Shown in pieces: positions 9,072 through 17,235 of a stretch of DNA of 53,039 bases; position 1 is the first letter of the stretch; every line of letters starts with the position of its first letter. The position numbers were made by a program, and so were the translations under genes. Origin of the DNA: Rubrobacter aplysinae (GTDB taxonomy: Bacteria > Actinomycetota > Rubrobacteria > Rubrobacterales > Rubrobacteraceae); contig NZ_LEKH01000017.1 in assembly GCF_001029505.1 (NCBI RefSeq), positions 1 to 53,039 of the forward strand, written 5' to 3'. Under the pieces are notes generated by a model, which saw nothing but the letters and a program-made list of their open reading frames with translations, ran no database searches and was not told the DNA's origin.

Positions 9072-9088
9072 CGGATATCCACGAACGT

Positions 9089-9508
9089 CTAGCGTGGCTT
9101 GCTGCTCTTTTCGTGGCGGGGCAGACCGTCGTCTATAGAGAGCCAGCTTACGGCCTGCGAGTGCCAGCTATGCACCGTTGGAGCAAGCCTATCGGGCTCG
9201 TCGAAGAGGCCGGCGTGCAGGTAGATCTCACCCGGAAGCAGCTCGTCTTCGTAAGAGACGGTGCCGCCACACGTGCCGCAGAAGGCGCGGGTCACGGTCT
9301 CCGAGGACTGGTACTTTTTCGGCTCGTCCCCGGTGTACTCGACCTTCTCGGCGTCGTAGCCGACGAGCGCGGAGACCGGCGCGCCGCTGGATATCCGGCA
9401 GTCCACACAATGACAGTACACGCACGTTAGCGGCTCGCCGTGCGCCACGAAATGGAAGCTGCCGCAGAGGCATCTTCCGGTCGCCGCGTTCTCCCCGGAG
9501 AGGCTCAT
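9089..9508 (-). CDS. GFA/CENP-V family zinc protein
   Basis: The 139-aa protein has the GFA-family cysteine pattern: CLC at 13-15, C-x2-C-x-C-x2-C at 29-37 and CGTC at 77-80. The family is named for an enzyme thought to speed glutathione-formaldehyde adduct formation; most members have no proven activity, and actinobacteria generally use mycothiol rather than glutathione. The ATG at 9508 overlaps the aroQ stop (ATGA), so it is translated from the aro transcript. In many bacteria a peptidase gene (pepQ) occupies this place between aroQ and efp. Confidence 0.85.
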   Translation of the reverse strand: MSLSGENAATGRCLCGSFHFVAHGEPLTCVYCHCVDCRISSGAPVSALVGYDAEKVEYTGDEPKKYQSSETVTRAFCGTCGGTVSYEDELLPGEIYLHAGLFDEPDRLAPTVHSWHSQAVSWLSIDDGLPRHEKSSKPR

Positions 9509-9981
9509 CGCGGCTCCGGGGCGTGGTCTCTGGAGAGGACGTAGGAGACGGCGGCCCGGTATCCGAAGGCGCCCATGCCGGCTATAACGGCGTCCACGGA
9601 GGGTGAGATCACGGACTCCCGCCGCCAGCCCTCGCGGGCGTGGACGTTGGAGAGGTGGACCTCGACCTTTGGCATCTCGACCATCTCCAGCGCGTCGTGC
9701 AGGGCGTAGGCGTAGTGGGTCCAGGCTCCGGGATTTATTATGAGGCCGTCGTAGCCCTCCTCTCCATCCGGCGCGGCGGCGTGGATCCAGGCCACCATCT
9801 CACCCTCGTGGTCGGTCTGGCGTAAGTCTATCCCGGTCCCCGGGAACGTCTCCTGAAGCTCTGACCGGATGTCGTCCAGGGTGAGACCGCCATAGACCTC
9901 CAGGCGCCGGCGGCCGAGCCTACCGAGGTTGACGCCGTTTAGCACCAGTATCCGTCCGCTATATGTACGGGGACTATTCAA
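9505..9981 (-). CDS. aroQ: Type II 3-dehydroquinate dehydratase
   Basis: This is the third step of the shikimate pathway, dehydroquinate to 3-dehydroshikimate. The 158-aa protein carries ILVLNGVNLGRLG and the catalytic Tyr in EVYGG, QTDHEGEMVAWIH, INPGAWTHYAYALHDAL, and EVHLSNVHARE with the catalytic His. Two variations from the usual motif are visible: LNGVN for LNGPN and TDHEGE for SNHEGE. The start is TTG at 9981 because GGAGG sits 6 nt upstream and longer versions run into aroB coding sequence without conservation. It overlaps the aroB end by 8 nt. Confidence 0.94.
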   Translation of the reverse strand: MNSPRTYSGRILVLNGVNLGRLGRRRLEVYGGLTLDDIRSELQETFPGTGIDLRQTDHEGEMVAWIHAAAPDGEEGYDGLIINPGAWTHYAYALHDALEMVEMPKVEVHLSNVHAREGWRRESVISPSVDAVIAGMGAFGYRAAVSYVLSRDHAPEPR

Positions 9982-11104
9982 CCACTTCCTCCACGGCCAA
10001 TCGAGCCTCCTCTTCGGATACGGGCACGTCCCAGACGGGACGCCCGATCTCTTCCAGCAGCACGAAGCGGTGCCCACCATCTCCCGAGCGGCGCTTCTTG
10101 TCCCGGCCCATCGCCCGGAGCACTGCCGCCGGCTCGACACCTTTCGTCCCTAGCGGCAACCCGGCGGCCCCGAGAAGCTCGTCCTGCTCCGCGGCAAGCT
10201 CCACGCCGAACCGCTTCTCGGAGAGCCGCGCGGCGGCCCGCATCCCGAGCCCTACGGCCTCGCCGTGGGCCAGAGAGTATGCGGCGGCCGCCTCCAGGCC
10301 GTGCCCGATGGTGTGACCGTAGTTGAGGATGGCGCGCCGTCCCGACTCGCGCTCGTCGGCCTCCACCACCCCGGCCTTGAACCGTACGGAGTGCGCCACG
10401 AGCGTGAGCAGGGCGCCCCGATCCCCCGCGCGGGCGGGCTCTAGCAGGGACAGGTCCCGGTAGAAGTCTCCCCCCGAGAGCAGGCCCATCTTCAGCACCT
10501 CGGCGAGCCCGCACGAGACCTCACGTCCCGACAACGAGCCGAGCATGGCGGTATCGGCGACGACGGCGCGGGGCTGGAGAAAGGCCCCGGCGAGGTTCTT
10601 CCCCTCCGGCAGGTCCACCCCGACCTTCCCCCCGACCGAGCTATCCACCATCGCCAGCAGCGAGGTCGGCACCTGCACGAACCCGATGCCCCGCAGGTAG
10701 CTCGCCGCCACGAAGCCGCCGAGGTCGCCGATCACGCCTCCCCCCAGGGCGACGAGCACGGAGTTCCGGGAGAGACCGACCCGGGCGAGCCTGCCGAGTA
10801 CCTCCGCGTAGATTTCGAGGCTCTTCGAGCCCTCTCCGGCGGGAACCTCGACGGTCTCCAAGACGTCCATCCCGGCGGACCGCAGCGAGCGCGCGAGCCC
10901 CGCCGCGTACAACGGGCCGACGTTGGAGTCCGTGAGTATGGCCGCCGCGCCGGTTGCTCCGAATGCGGCGTTCCCCGCCGCTGCGCCCACCGCCTCAGCC
11001 AAGATCTCCCCCGTCCGGAGGCCGGGGCCGACCAGCACGTCGTACGGGCTCGAACCCCCGACGGGTATTCGATGCCGGTCTACGCCGTCTACCCCTTCAG
11101 CCAA
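9974..11104 (-). CDS. aroB: 3-dehydroquinate synthase
   Basis: This NAD-dependent cyclisation of DAHP to dehydroquinate is the second shikimate step. The 376-aa protein has GGGVIGDLGGFVAASYLRG, QVPTSLLAMVDSSVGGK, NLAGAFLQP and the metal-binding NYGHTIGHGLEA and LAHGEAVGLGM segments. The start is TTG at 11104, inside the last codons of aroK, with AAGGAGA 7-8 nt upstream. The 16-nt overlap with aroK suggests coupling. Two 9-bp units lie across its first codons. Confidence 0.96.
   Translation of the reverse strand: MAEGVDGVDRHRIPVGGSSPYDVLVGPGLRTGEILAEAVGAAAGNAAFGATGAAAILTDSNVGPLYAAGLARSLRSAGMDVLETVEVPAGEGSKSLEIYAEVLGRLARVGLSRNSVLVALGGGVIGDLGGFVAASYLRGIGFVQVPTSLLAMVDSSVGGKVGVDLPEGKNLAGAFLQPRAVVADTAMLGSLSGREVSCGLAEVLKMGLLSGGDFYRDLSLLEPARAGDRGALLTLVAHSVRFKAGVVEADERESGRRAILNYGHTIGHGLEAAAAYSLAHGEAVGLGMRAAARLSEKRFGVELAAEQDELLGAAGLPLGTKGVEPAAVLRAMGRDKKRRSGDGGHRFVLLEEIGRPVWDVPVSEEEARLAVEEVVE
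11074..11091 (-). repeat. Two 9-bp units at the aroK-aroB junction
   Basis: TAGACGGCG and TAGACCGGC follow each other, and the first three bases are the aroK stop codon. The arrangement copies that at the pyrK-pyrD junction. Confidence 0.5.
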
Positions 11105-11601
11105 CGCTCGATCTCCTTCGCCACCTTGCGCGCCGGGCGGTTGCCGACGTGTATCCTCAGCCCGGCGACCTCCCGGTACAACGGCAGGCGCTCCTCGTAC
11201 CGGCGCTCGAAGTCCGCGAACCCGCCGGCGGCGAGCGGCCTGCCCGGACGGCGGGTTCGCTCGTACAGCGCCTCTATATCCTCGTGCAGAAATACCGTGT
11301 CAGCCCGCCGCAGCAACTCGCGGTTGCGAGGCTCCAACACCACGCCCCCGCCACACGCGACCACCCGCCTCTCCGCGCCGTCGAGAGCTGCGGCGAGCGC
11401 CTCGTGCTCCACCTCGCGGAAGCGGGCCTCGCCGGACTCGGAGAAGATCTCGGGTATCGAGCGCCCCTCGCGACGGCGTATGTCACGGTCGAGGTCCACC
11501 AGGGTCCAGCCGAGGCCGCGGGCCAGCATCCGGCCGACGGTGCTCTTGCCGCTGCCCATGTAACCCACGAGCGCCACTGGCCTCGGGCTCTGTGCAGGCA
11601 C
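11089..11601 (-). CDS. aroK: Shikimate kinase
   Basis: This enzyme phosphorylates shikimate at the 3-OH with ATP. The 170-aa P-loop protein has GYMGSGKST at 13-21, the DLDRDIRRREG segment (substrate Asp), FREVEHEAL with the shikimate-binding Arg, and CGGGVVLEPRNRELL. The start is GTG at 11601 with AGAGG 8 nt upstream. It follows aroC after 9 nt and overlaps aroB. Confidence 0.96.
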   Translation of the reverse strand: MPAQSPRPVALVGYMGSGKSTVGRMLARGLGWTLVDLDRDIRRREGRSIPEIFSESGEARFREVEHEALAAALDGAERRVVACGGGVVLEPRNRELLRRADTVFLHEDIEALYERTRRPGRPLAAGGFADFERRYEERLPLYREVAGLRIHVGNRPARKVAKEIERWLKG

Positions 11602-11610
11602 CCCCGGCCT

Positions 11611-12855
11611 CTAGGACGGCCCGAAACCAGACGAGCCAGAGGAGCCGGAAGGCGCGGCAGAGCGCACGCCGCCGACCGTGCCCTGCAGGCGCCGCATGTA
11701 GGACTCGTAGGAGGAGCGCAGGTCGGTCAGGTTATCCGCGCCGAACTTCTCCAGAAAGGTTTCGGCCAGCACGACCGCGACCATCGCCTCCCCGATCACG
11801 GCCGCCGCCGGCACCGCGCAGGAGTCGGCCCGCTCCCTGAAGGCCCTCGAAGGCTCGCCGGTCGAGAGATCCACGGTCTGCAGCGCCTTGGCGATGGTCG
11901 AGATGGGCTTCATCGCGACGCAGACCACCACGGGCTCGCCGTTTGTCATGCCACCTTCTAGGCCGCCGAGGCGGTTGCTGGTCCGCGTCAGGCCCGCAAC
12001 GCCCTCTCCGTTCTCCGACGGTACGATCTCGTCCTGCACCTCGCTGGAGCGGTGGCGGGCCACGTCGAAGCCGTCTCCGAACTCCACGCCTTTCATCGCG
12101 TTTATGGACATCACGGCCGCCGCGAGCTTCGCGTCCAGCTTGTCGCGCCAGTCCACGTAGGAGCCAAGACCGGGCGGGCAGCCGCGGGCCACGACCACGA
12201 ACTCCCCGCCGAGGGCGTCCCGGTCGCGGCGGGCGGCGTCTATCTCCGCCTTCATCTTCTCGGCGGCCTCGGGGTCGGGACAGCGCACGTCGGACTCGTC
12301 GGCCGTCGCCGCGCCCGCGACGGCGGTCTGCTTCTCGGTGGCCGCGCCGCCTATGCGGTACACGGCGCTGTGTATCTCGATGCCGAACTCGGAGAGGAGC
12401 CTTTTCGCCACGCCTCCGGCCGCGACCCGGGCGGTGGTCTCTCGGGCACTGGAGCGTTCCAGGACGTTGCGGAGGTCGTCGAAGGCGTACTTCTGCATCC
12501 CGGCGAGGTCGGCGTGACCGGGCCGGGGCAGGGTAACGGGCTGGTTGTGCTTCCCGTCTTTGCCCTCCTCGACCGGGTCCGGCGTCATCCGGGCCTCCCA
12601 GTTGGCGTAGTCCTGATTGCGGATCAACATGGACACCGGCGCGCCCAGGGTCCTGCCGTGCCGGACACCGCCGATGAACTCGATCCCGTCCCGCTCTATC
12701 TTCTGGCGGCCGCCGCGCCCGTAACCCTTCTGCCGGCGCGCGAGGTCCCGGTCCACATCCTCCACGGTTAGCGGGAGCCCGGCCGGGACCCCGTGTACCA
12801 GCGTTACCTCTGCCGGGCCGTGCGACTCGCCCGCCGTCGAAAAGCTAAACCTCAA
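11611..12855 (-). CDS. aroC: Chorismate synthase
   Basis: The FMN-dependent last step of the shikimate pathway. Of 414 aa (the family has about 360-400), motifs include STAGESHGPAE at the start, GGVRHGRTLGAP, RPGHADLAGMQKY, SSARETTARVA and EGGMTNGEPVVVCVAMKPI. The C-terminal end (SGSSGSSGFGPS) is a Ser-Gly tail encoded by 9-bp units and probably disordered. The start is TTG at 12855; a small out-of-frame reading frame overlaps it. It heads the aroC-aroK-aroB-aroQ unit after a 148-bp gap. Confidence 0.96.
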   Translation of the reverse strand: MRFSFSTAGESHGPAEVTLVHGVPAGLPLTVEDVDRDLARRQKGYGRGGRQKIERDGIEFIGGVRHGRTLGAPVSMLIRNQDYANWEARMTPDPVEEGKDGKHNQPVTLPRPGHADLAGMQKYAFDDLRNVLERSSARETTARVAAGGVAKRLLSEFGIEIHSAVYRIGGAATEKQTAVAGAATADESDVRCPDPEAAEKMKAEIDAARRDRDALGGEFVVVARGCPPGLGSYVDWRDKLDAKLAAAVMSINAMKGVEFGDGFDVARHRSSEVQDEIVPSENGEGVAGLTRTSNRLGGLEGGMTNGEPVVVCVAMKPISTIAKALQTVDLSTGEPSRAFRERADSCAVPAAAVIGEAMVAVVLAETFLEKFGADNLTDLRSSYESYMRRLQGTVGGVRSAAPSGSSGSSGFGPS

Positions 12856-12914
12856 ATCCGCCCCGTATCCTCTCTAATACCTCTGTCATGGGCCCTGTGA
12901 GAGCCGGAAATACG

Positions 12915-12929
12915 ACCCGGACCATCCGG
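12915..12929 (-). terminator. Hairpin in the gap before aroC
   Basis: CCCGGA and TCCGGG pair around a 3-nt loop, followed on the minus strand by the short T-rich TCGTATTT. It could end the upstream pil transcript; the T-tract is weak. The 148-bp gap also holds an AT-rich TATATTTAT patch at about 12939-12947 that could be an aroC -10 box, without a convincing -35 box. Confidence 0.4.
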
Positions 12930-13003
12930 GCCGAAAGATAAATATAACCCAGTCTCTCTCCGAGGACATCCGTTTCCGCCCGTTGCCGGTGGCGTTACTC
13001 GTA

Positions 13004-13810
13004 CTACTTGTACGTCCCGCCTCCCGCGTTGCCACCGTTGCGGAAGTCCTCCGGGGGCTGTCCGGCGCCCGAGCGGCCGGAGCCGCCGGAGCCGGGAGGA
13101 CCCTGCACGCCGGCGGGGCCCCGCTGACCGGCGGAGTCCGGCTGATCCGCCGCGTCCCGGCCACCGTTACCGCCACCGTTTCGTTCCTCCTCACAGAGCA
13201 GCCTGTCGAAATCACGCTCGATGTTGCTACAGTCAACCTGTTCCCCGTTCGGAGCCGTGGCCGCACCACCCGCCGCAGTATTCCTATCCTGCGGGGTCTG
13301 ACTAGCTCCGCCAGCGCCGTCTTCGCCGTTCTGTCCCTGCAAAGAAGTCGAACCCTGGCTTCCGGGAGAGCCTCCATCGGCGCCGAAGCCCGTGCTCTCG
13401 CCACCACTTCCGTCTCCGCTCCGAGCACCTGCTTCGTTCCTGCCGGTAGTAGCGTCCGCTTCGGCACCCCCGTCTCCGGTAGTTGACCCGGCGTTGGCGC
13501 CATCCGTCTCGGCCTCGGCCACAACCGGGTTGAAGGGGTTTCGCTCTTCGCCGAAAGCGGCGTAGTCGGGATCTCCGTCGGGGATGGTTCCGGAGTCATC
13601 CCCGCTCTGTACGGCTCCGCCGGAGTCGTCCCCGGAGGACTGGGCCCGGGCCTCGTGACCGCCTCCGCCGCCGAGGGCCCACGTAGTAGCCAGGCCGAAG
13701 AGGAGTAGGGTAGCCGTGAGAGCGGCGAGTAACAGGACACGGCCTTTCTGGCCTCCCTTACGGGGCGGGCCCGGGGTGCGGGTCATGCCTTCGTACAATT
13801 TACCGGACAT
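13004..13810 (-). CDS. Low-complexity membrane-anchored or exported protein
   Basis: The 268-aa protein has a basic start, a hydrophobic segment at about residues 24-45 (VLLLAALTATLLLFGLATTW) and then a long Gly/Ser/Asp/Gln-rich region with no repeat register except a short collagen-like GPAGVQGPPG stretch. Two cysteines lie in CSNIERDFDRLLCEEE near residues 185-200, the only part that looks folded. It follows pilO by 35 bp and takes the place where pilP stands in pilMNOP operons, but it shows no PilP motifs. Another minus frame (12886-13740) is open too but has no sensible composition. The start is ATG 13810; an ATG 8 codons later is also possible. Confidence 0.65.
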   Translation of the reverse strand: MSGKLYEGMTRTPGPPRKGGQKGRVLLLAALTATLLLFGLATTWALGGGGGHEARAQSSGDDSGGAVQSGDDSGTIPDGDPDYAAFGEERNPFNPVVAEAETDGANAGSTTGDGGAEADATTGRNEAGARSGDGSGGESTGFGADGGSPGSQGSTSLQGQNGEDGAGGASQTPQDRNTAAGGAATAPNGEQVDCSNIERDFDRLLCEEERNGGGNGGRDAADQPDSAGQRGPAGVQGPPGSGGSGRSGAGQPPEDFRNGGNAGGGTYK

Positions 13811-13845
13811 TCACATCCATCTTTACCGCCATTATACGGCTTCCG

Positions 13846-14547
13846 CTAGCCACCTTCGTCGCTCTCGTCACTTGAATCACCTGTATCATCTGAGCCACCT
13901 GCGTCTCCCTCCCCTCCGGCGTCCGGCTCGGCGTTGGTCTGTATCCCGTCCTCGCCGGGCTGGGCGTAGACCTCGGTGCCGAGCTCGATCTGGAGCGTCC
14001 TCTCGCCATCCGAGGCCTGCTCGGAGGTATTTGAGGTATCCTCGTCTCCCTCCGTATCCTCGTCCACGGCCTCGTAGACCACGGACTCCACGGTCACCAG
14101 CCGGGTCAGGTTCCTCAGCCGCAGCAGGAACTCCTGGAGCTGCTCGTAGCTACCCTCGAAGCTCATTGTAACGGGTATGATGGTGTATTCACCACCGTCT
14201 TCGGGTTGCTCGGGGTCCTCGGGCTGCACGAGGAGCTGGGTGACGTTTGAGGCCTCCGCTATCTCCTGCACCTGGACCACCAGGGTCGGGATCTCGGGCT
14301 GCTCGGGGACGCGCCGGGAGAGCTGTAGTAGCTGGCGTTCGATCTCCGGGGCGCGGCTCTGAATCCCTTCGAGGCGGGAGATCTCACTCTCGAGCTGAGC
14401 GAGCTGCTCTTGCTTGGCGTCGCGCTCGTCCCGGCGCTCCGAGAGGTTCTCGCGCAGCGGCCCGAGCAGGAACACGTAGTACCCGATCAGGAGCAGCACG
14501 AGTACCCCGGCCCCTATTATCAGGAGGTTGCGCTGCTGGCGGTCCAC
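13846..14547 (-). CDS. pilO: Type IV pilus assembly protein PilO-like
   Basis: The 233-aa protein has one membrane segment (LLIIGAGVLVLLLIGYYVFLL, about 8-28), a coiled coil (30-80, ERRDERDAKQEQLAQLESEISRLE) and a ferredoxin-like domain with PVTMSFEGSYEQLQEFLLRLRNL, typical of PilO, which forms the inner-membrane alignment platform with PilN. The C-terminal about 60 residues are acidic and repeat-encoded, unlike other PilO. The GTG at 14547 overlaps the pilN stop by one base (TAGTG). Confidence 0.85.
   Translation of the reverse strand: MDRQQRNLLIIGAGVLVLLLIGYYVFLLGPLRENLSERRDERDAKQEQLAQLESEISRLEGIQSRAPEIERQLLQLSRRVPEQPEIPTLVVQVQEIAEASNVTQLLVQPEDPEQPEDGGEYTIIPVTMSFEGSYEQLQEFLLRLRNLTRLVTVESVVYEAVDEDTEGDEDTSNTSEQASDGERTLQIELGTEVYAQPGEDGIQTNAEPDAGGEGDAGGSDDTGDSSDESDEGG
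13855..13908 (-). repeat. Six 9-bp units at the 3' end of pilO
   Basis: Six consecutive 9-bp steps with degenerate units (for example TGTATCATC and TGAGCCACC on the plus strand) encode a Gly/Asp/Ser-rich tail with a triplet pattern. Confidence 0.75.
14026..14061 (-). repeat. 9-bp repeats within pilO
   Basis: Four units of the GGTATCCTC/CGTATCCTC type (plus strand) encode DTEGDEDTSNTS in the linker after the conserved PilO domain. Confidence 0.65.
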
Positions 14548-15287
14548 TATCCCTCCCCGCCGTTGTTGCCGCCGTTGTCGCCGCTATTATCTTCATCGTC
14601 GCCGGTATCTCCACTCCCGCCGATTGGGACCTCGTCGCCGTTCTCCCCGACCGTCGTCAGGAGGCGAGAGATGGCCTGGAACAGGATAGCGGGCTCCTCG
14701 TAGGTCTCGCGGTCCAGCTCGGCATTCTCCAGCCCGGAGTTGTCGAGGTAGCTGAGGGCGTTCATCTGTACCACGAAATCCGCGACGTTGCGGTAGTCGG
14801 CGAGGGCGAGGGCGTCGAAAGAGATCGAGCCCGGCGGCGATAGAATCTCACCGCTCTGGGCGCTCACGTCGACCTGGGAGGCCTCTCCTTCGAAGCTCTC
14901 CAGGCTGGTGGTGTCCGGGGTAACGAAGGACAGCCCTTCGAGAAATCCGTCCCAGGCGAATCGCGTACGGTAGATGCCGTCCGCGACGGGCTTCTTCACG
15001 TCCAGGCTGGCCTGCAACTCGTCGAAAGGCTGGAGCTCGGCCACCCGCGCCTGGCGGTCCGTGATCTGCTCGTCGAGGCCCGCTATCTCCTCTTCCACAT
15101 TACCGAGCATGACGGCGTAGACGAGGTACACGCCGGCCATCAGCACGATGAGCACGGCCCCGGAGATTGCGAGCAACCCCACGAGACCGCCCGGCACCGC
15201 GGACACTGAAGACCCGGTAAGACCGCTGAGTGGCCGCCACCGGCGCTCGTCCTCGGGTAGGAGGTTTATCCGCCTCAAGCGGCCCAA
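14547..15287 (-). CDS. pilN: Type IV pilus assembly protein PilN-like
   Basis: The 246-aa protein starts with the RRINLLPEDE motif, through which PilN binds PilM in other species, followed by one membrane segment (about 33-58), a coiled coil and a small periplasmic-type domain. A Gly/Asp/Asn-rich tail closes it. TTG at 15287 is used; a second TTG three codons later would start directly at LRRINLLP. It lies 43 bp after pilM and overlaps pilO by one base. In a Gram-positive envelope the extracytoplasmic part would face the wall. Confidence 0.85.
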   Translation of the reverse strand: MGRLRRINLLPEDERRWRPLSGLTGSSVSAVPGGLVGLLAISGAVLIVLMAGVYLVYAVMLGNVEEEIAGLDEQITDRQARVAELQPFDELQASLDVKKPVADGIYRTRFAWDGFLEGLSFVTPDTTSLESFEGEASQVDVSAQSGEILSPPGSISFDALALADYRNVADFVVQMNALSYLDNSGLENAELDRETYEEPAILFQAISRLLTTVGENGDEVPIGGSGDTGDDEDNSGDNGGNNGGEG

Positions 15288-15330
15288 CCCCCGGGGTTTT
15301 TACGGCCCCCGCCGCTCTCTTCACCGGGTC

Positions 15331-16479
15331 TCATGTATCTTCGACGGCGAGTCCCAGGGCCACCGCCAGGACCGGCTCCATGAGCTCGAGCTGTTCGTCG
15401 GAGACGTTGGACTGGTTTGCCCCGATCTTCGCCAGCGGCCGGCCCCGGCTGACGGGCAGCCCGAGCAGCTCTCCAAGATAACCGTCGAAACCAGAGATCA
15501 TGGTCCCCTCCCCAGACACGACCACCTGCGCAACCTCCCGCGAACCCGGCTGGGAGTAATGGTACTCAATAGACCTCTGCACGTCTTCGGCGAGTGTTTG
15601 CACCGCGTCCTCCACCCCCCGGCGCACGTCGTAGAGCACGGCCGGGTCGATCTCTATCTCCTCGTCCGGGGCCCAGCTCTCGCCCTCGATCTCGCGCCGG
15701 GAGTCGCCGAGGTGGACGGCGGGGTTCATTAGCTGACGCTCGGCCTCCTCTTCGGGTATGCGCGCGTAGTCAGAGACGGTGCCGGATATCTGGGCCGAGC
15801 CGCCGGGCAGAAAGCGGGCGAGCATCGGGTTGCGCTCCTGGGCCACGACGAGGTTCGAGAGCTCCGATCCCACGTCGAGCAGCACCACAGCGCCCTCCTC
15901 GTCGGCGAAAAGCGGCAGCGTGGAGCGGGCCAGCGAGAGCGCCTTTACGTCCACGCCCTTGGGGTTGAGGCCGGCCGCGCGCGCGGCCGAGGTGAAGCGG
16001 CGGATCATGTCGGTCTCGGCGGCCACGACCAGGACCCGGTCGAGGTCCGAGCCCTCGGGCCCGGGGCCGAGCGAGACGTAGTCCATGACCGCCTGATCCA
16101 GCGGAATCGGTATCCTGTCCTGGGCTTCGAACTGGATCGCCCCCCTGAGATCCTCGTCGCTCATCCGGGGCATCTCCAGTAGCCGGACGACGACCTTCTG
16201 GTTCGACAGTCCCAGAAGCACGCTCTTGCCCTTGAAGTCGTGCGCGGCCCAGAACTCCTTCATCTCGGAGGCGAGCAGATCGTGGTCGGCGACCTCCCCC
16301 TCCACGATGGCGCCGTATGCGAGCCTGCGATACCCGACGTGCCGCAGCGAGTAGGAGCCGCCACTGCGGGAGGCCTGCACCGCCTTGAGCGCGCCCCGGT
16401 CCAGGTCGAGCCCTATACCCTGCCCGCCGAGCCGCCCGACTCGACCGGCTTTCGCAAGATTCCCCACAAATCCCCTCAC
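15331..16479 (-). CDS. pilM: Type IV pilus assembly protein PilM-like
   Basis: This is a cytosolic actin-like ATPase-fold protein that recruits PilN. The 382-aa protein has GIGLDLDRGALKAVQ (phosphate 1), FEAQDRIPIPLDQAVMDY, the phosphate-2 segment VVLLDVGSELSNLVV and ALGLAVED at the C-terminus. The start is GTG at 16479 with GGGGGAGG 7 nt upstream, one of the strongest RBSs here. The pilB, pilC and pilin genes of a complete system are not in the window. Confidence 0.88.
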   Translation of the reverse strand: MRGFVGNLAKAGRVGRLGGQGIGLDLDRGALKAVQASRSGGSYSLRHVGYRRLAYGAIVEGEVADHDLLASEMKEFWAAHDFKGKSVLLGLSNQKVVVRLLEMPRMSDEDLRGAIQFEAQDRIPIPLDQAVMDYVSLGPGPEGSDLDRVLVVAAETDMIRRFTSAARAAGLNPKGVDVKALSLARSTLPLFADEEGAVVLLDVGSELSNLVVAQERNPMLARFLPGGSAQISGTVSDYARIPEEEAERQLMNPAVHLGDSRREIEGESWAPDEEIEIDPAVLYDVRRGVEDAVQTLAEDVQRSIEYHYSQPGSREVAQVVVSGEGTMISGFDGYLGELLGLPVSRGRPLAKIGANQSNVSDEQLELMEPVLAVALGLAVEDT

Positions 16480-16482
16480 ACC

Positions 16483-17235
16483 CTACCCTCCCCCGAGTAA
16501 GCGCAGATATCCGCCCCAGAGCCCCGGCCCGGCGAACAGGGTAGCGAGGCCGCCGAGGGCCATGAAGAACCCGAACAGTATCCTCGTGCGCCGCCCGGCC
16601 CGGCCGGTGGCCATGAGTACCCCGCTCACCACCGCCCCGGCGAGCGCGGCGAGGAAGACGGCCAGCGCGGCGTAGCCGCCGAGGAAGGCTCCGAGCATGG
16701 CGCCCATCTTGACGTCGCCCATCCCCATGCCGCCGGGGTAGACGAGCGCCAGCGCCAGCAAAAATCCGCCCATCCCGGCGGCCACGACCGGATACGTCCA
16801 CCATCCCGCCGGGTTCGCCACGGCGGAGAGTACCAGCCCGGCCAGCAGCGCCGGCACGACGATGACGTTCGGCAGGAGTTGGTGTTCGAGGTCGGTAACG
16901 GCCAGTGCGACCAGCGCGCAGACGAGGATCAGGGCCGTCGCCAGCTCGACGCTCGGACCGAGAAGGTAGGCGGCGGCCGCGAACAGCACCGCGGTGGCGA
17001 GCTCGACCAGCGGGTAACGCGGCGATATACCGGCCCCGCACTCCCGGCAGCGGCCCCTCAGAACCACATAGGAGAGGAGCGGGATGTTGTCCAGCTTGCG
17101 CAGGGCCGCGCCACAGCCCGGGCAGTGAGACGCGGGCCACGCCACCGACTCCTTACGGGGTACCCGGTGGATCACGACGTTTAAGAAACTCCCGATCACG
17201 AGGCCGAACGGGAGTAGCACGAGCGCCAGCAGCAT
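16483..17235 (-). CDS. pilD: Prepilin peptidase / N-methyltransferase
   Basis: A multi-pass membrane aspartic protease that cleaves and N-methylates type IV prepilins. The 250-aa protein has the zinc motif C38-x2-C41 … C63-x2-C66 needed for the methyltransferase half, and both catalytic aspartates: D115 in VTDLEHQLLPN and D174 in GMGMGDVKMGA. About seven to eight membrane segments are visible. ATG 17235 is chosen because it overlaps the previous stop by one base and begins the first membrane segment. Its presence supports a working pilus or pseudopilus system. Confidence 0.93.
   Translation of the reverse strand: MLLALVLLPFGLVIGSFLNVVIHRVPRKESVAWPASHCPGCGAALRKLDNIPLLSYVVLRGRCRECGAGISPRYPLVELATAVLFAAAAYLLGPSVELATALILVCALVALAVTDLEHQLLPNVIVVPALLAGLVLSAVANPAGWWTYPVVAAGMGGFLLALALVYPGGMGMGDVKMGAMLGAFLGGYAALAVFLAALAGAVVSGVLMATGRAGRRTRILFGFFMALGGLATLFAGPGLWGGYLRLLGGG

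Noticed and set aside
9050-9072. GC-rich partial palindrome (CCGGGGCCCGGG) as a terminator of the GFA gene
   Set aside because: No T-tract follows in the direction of transcription, and it lies within the spacer of the possible efp promoter.
12845-12889. A 14-codon frame starting ATG at 12889 that overlaps the aroC start out of frame
   Set aside because: The SD is weak and such a short frame can occur by chance; I keep it only as a remark.
12886-13740. A second long minus-strand frame overlapping the 268-aa exported protein
   Set aside because: Its product is rich in Pro/Arg/Thr without a sensible signal or domain; the other frame has a proper membrane segment after a basic start and fits the operon spacing.
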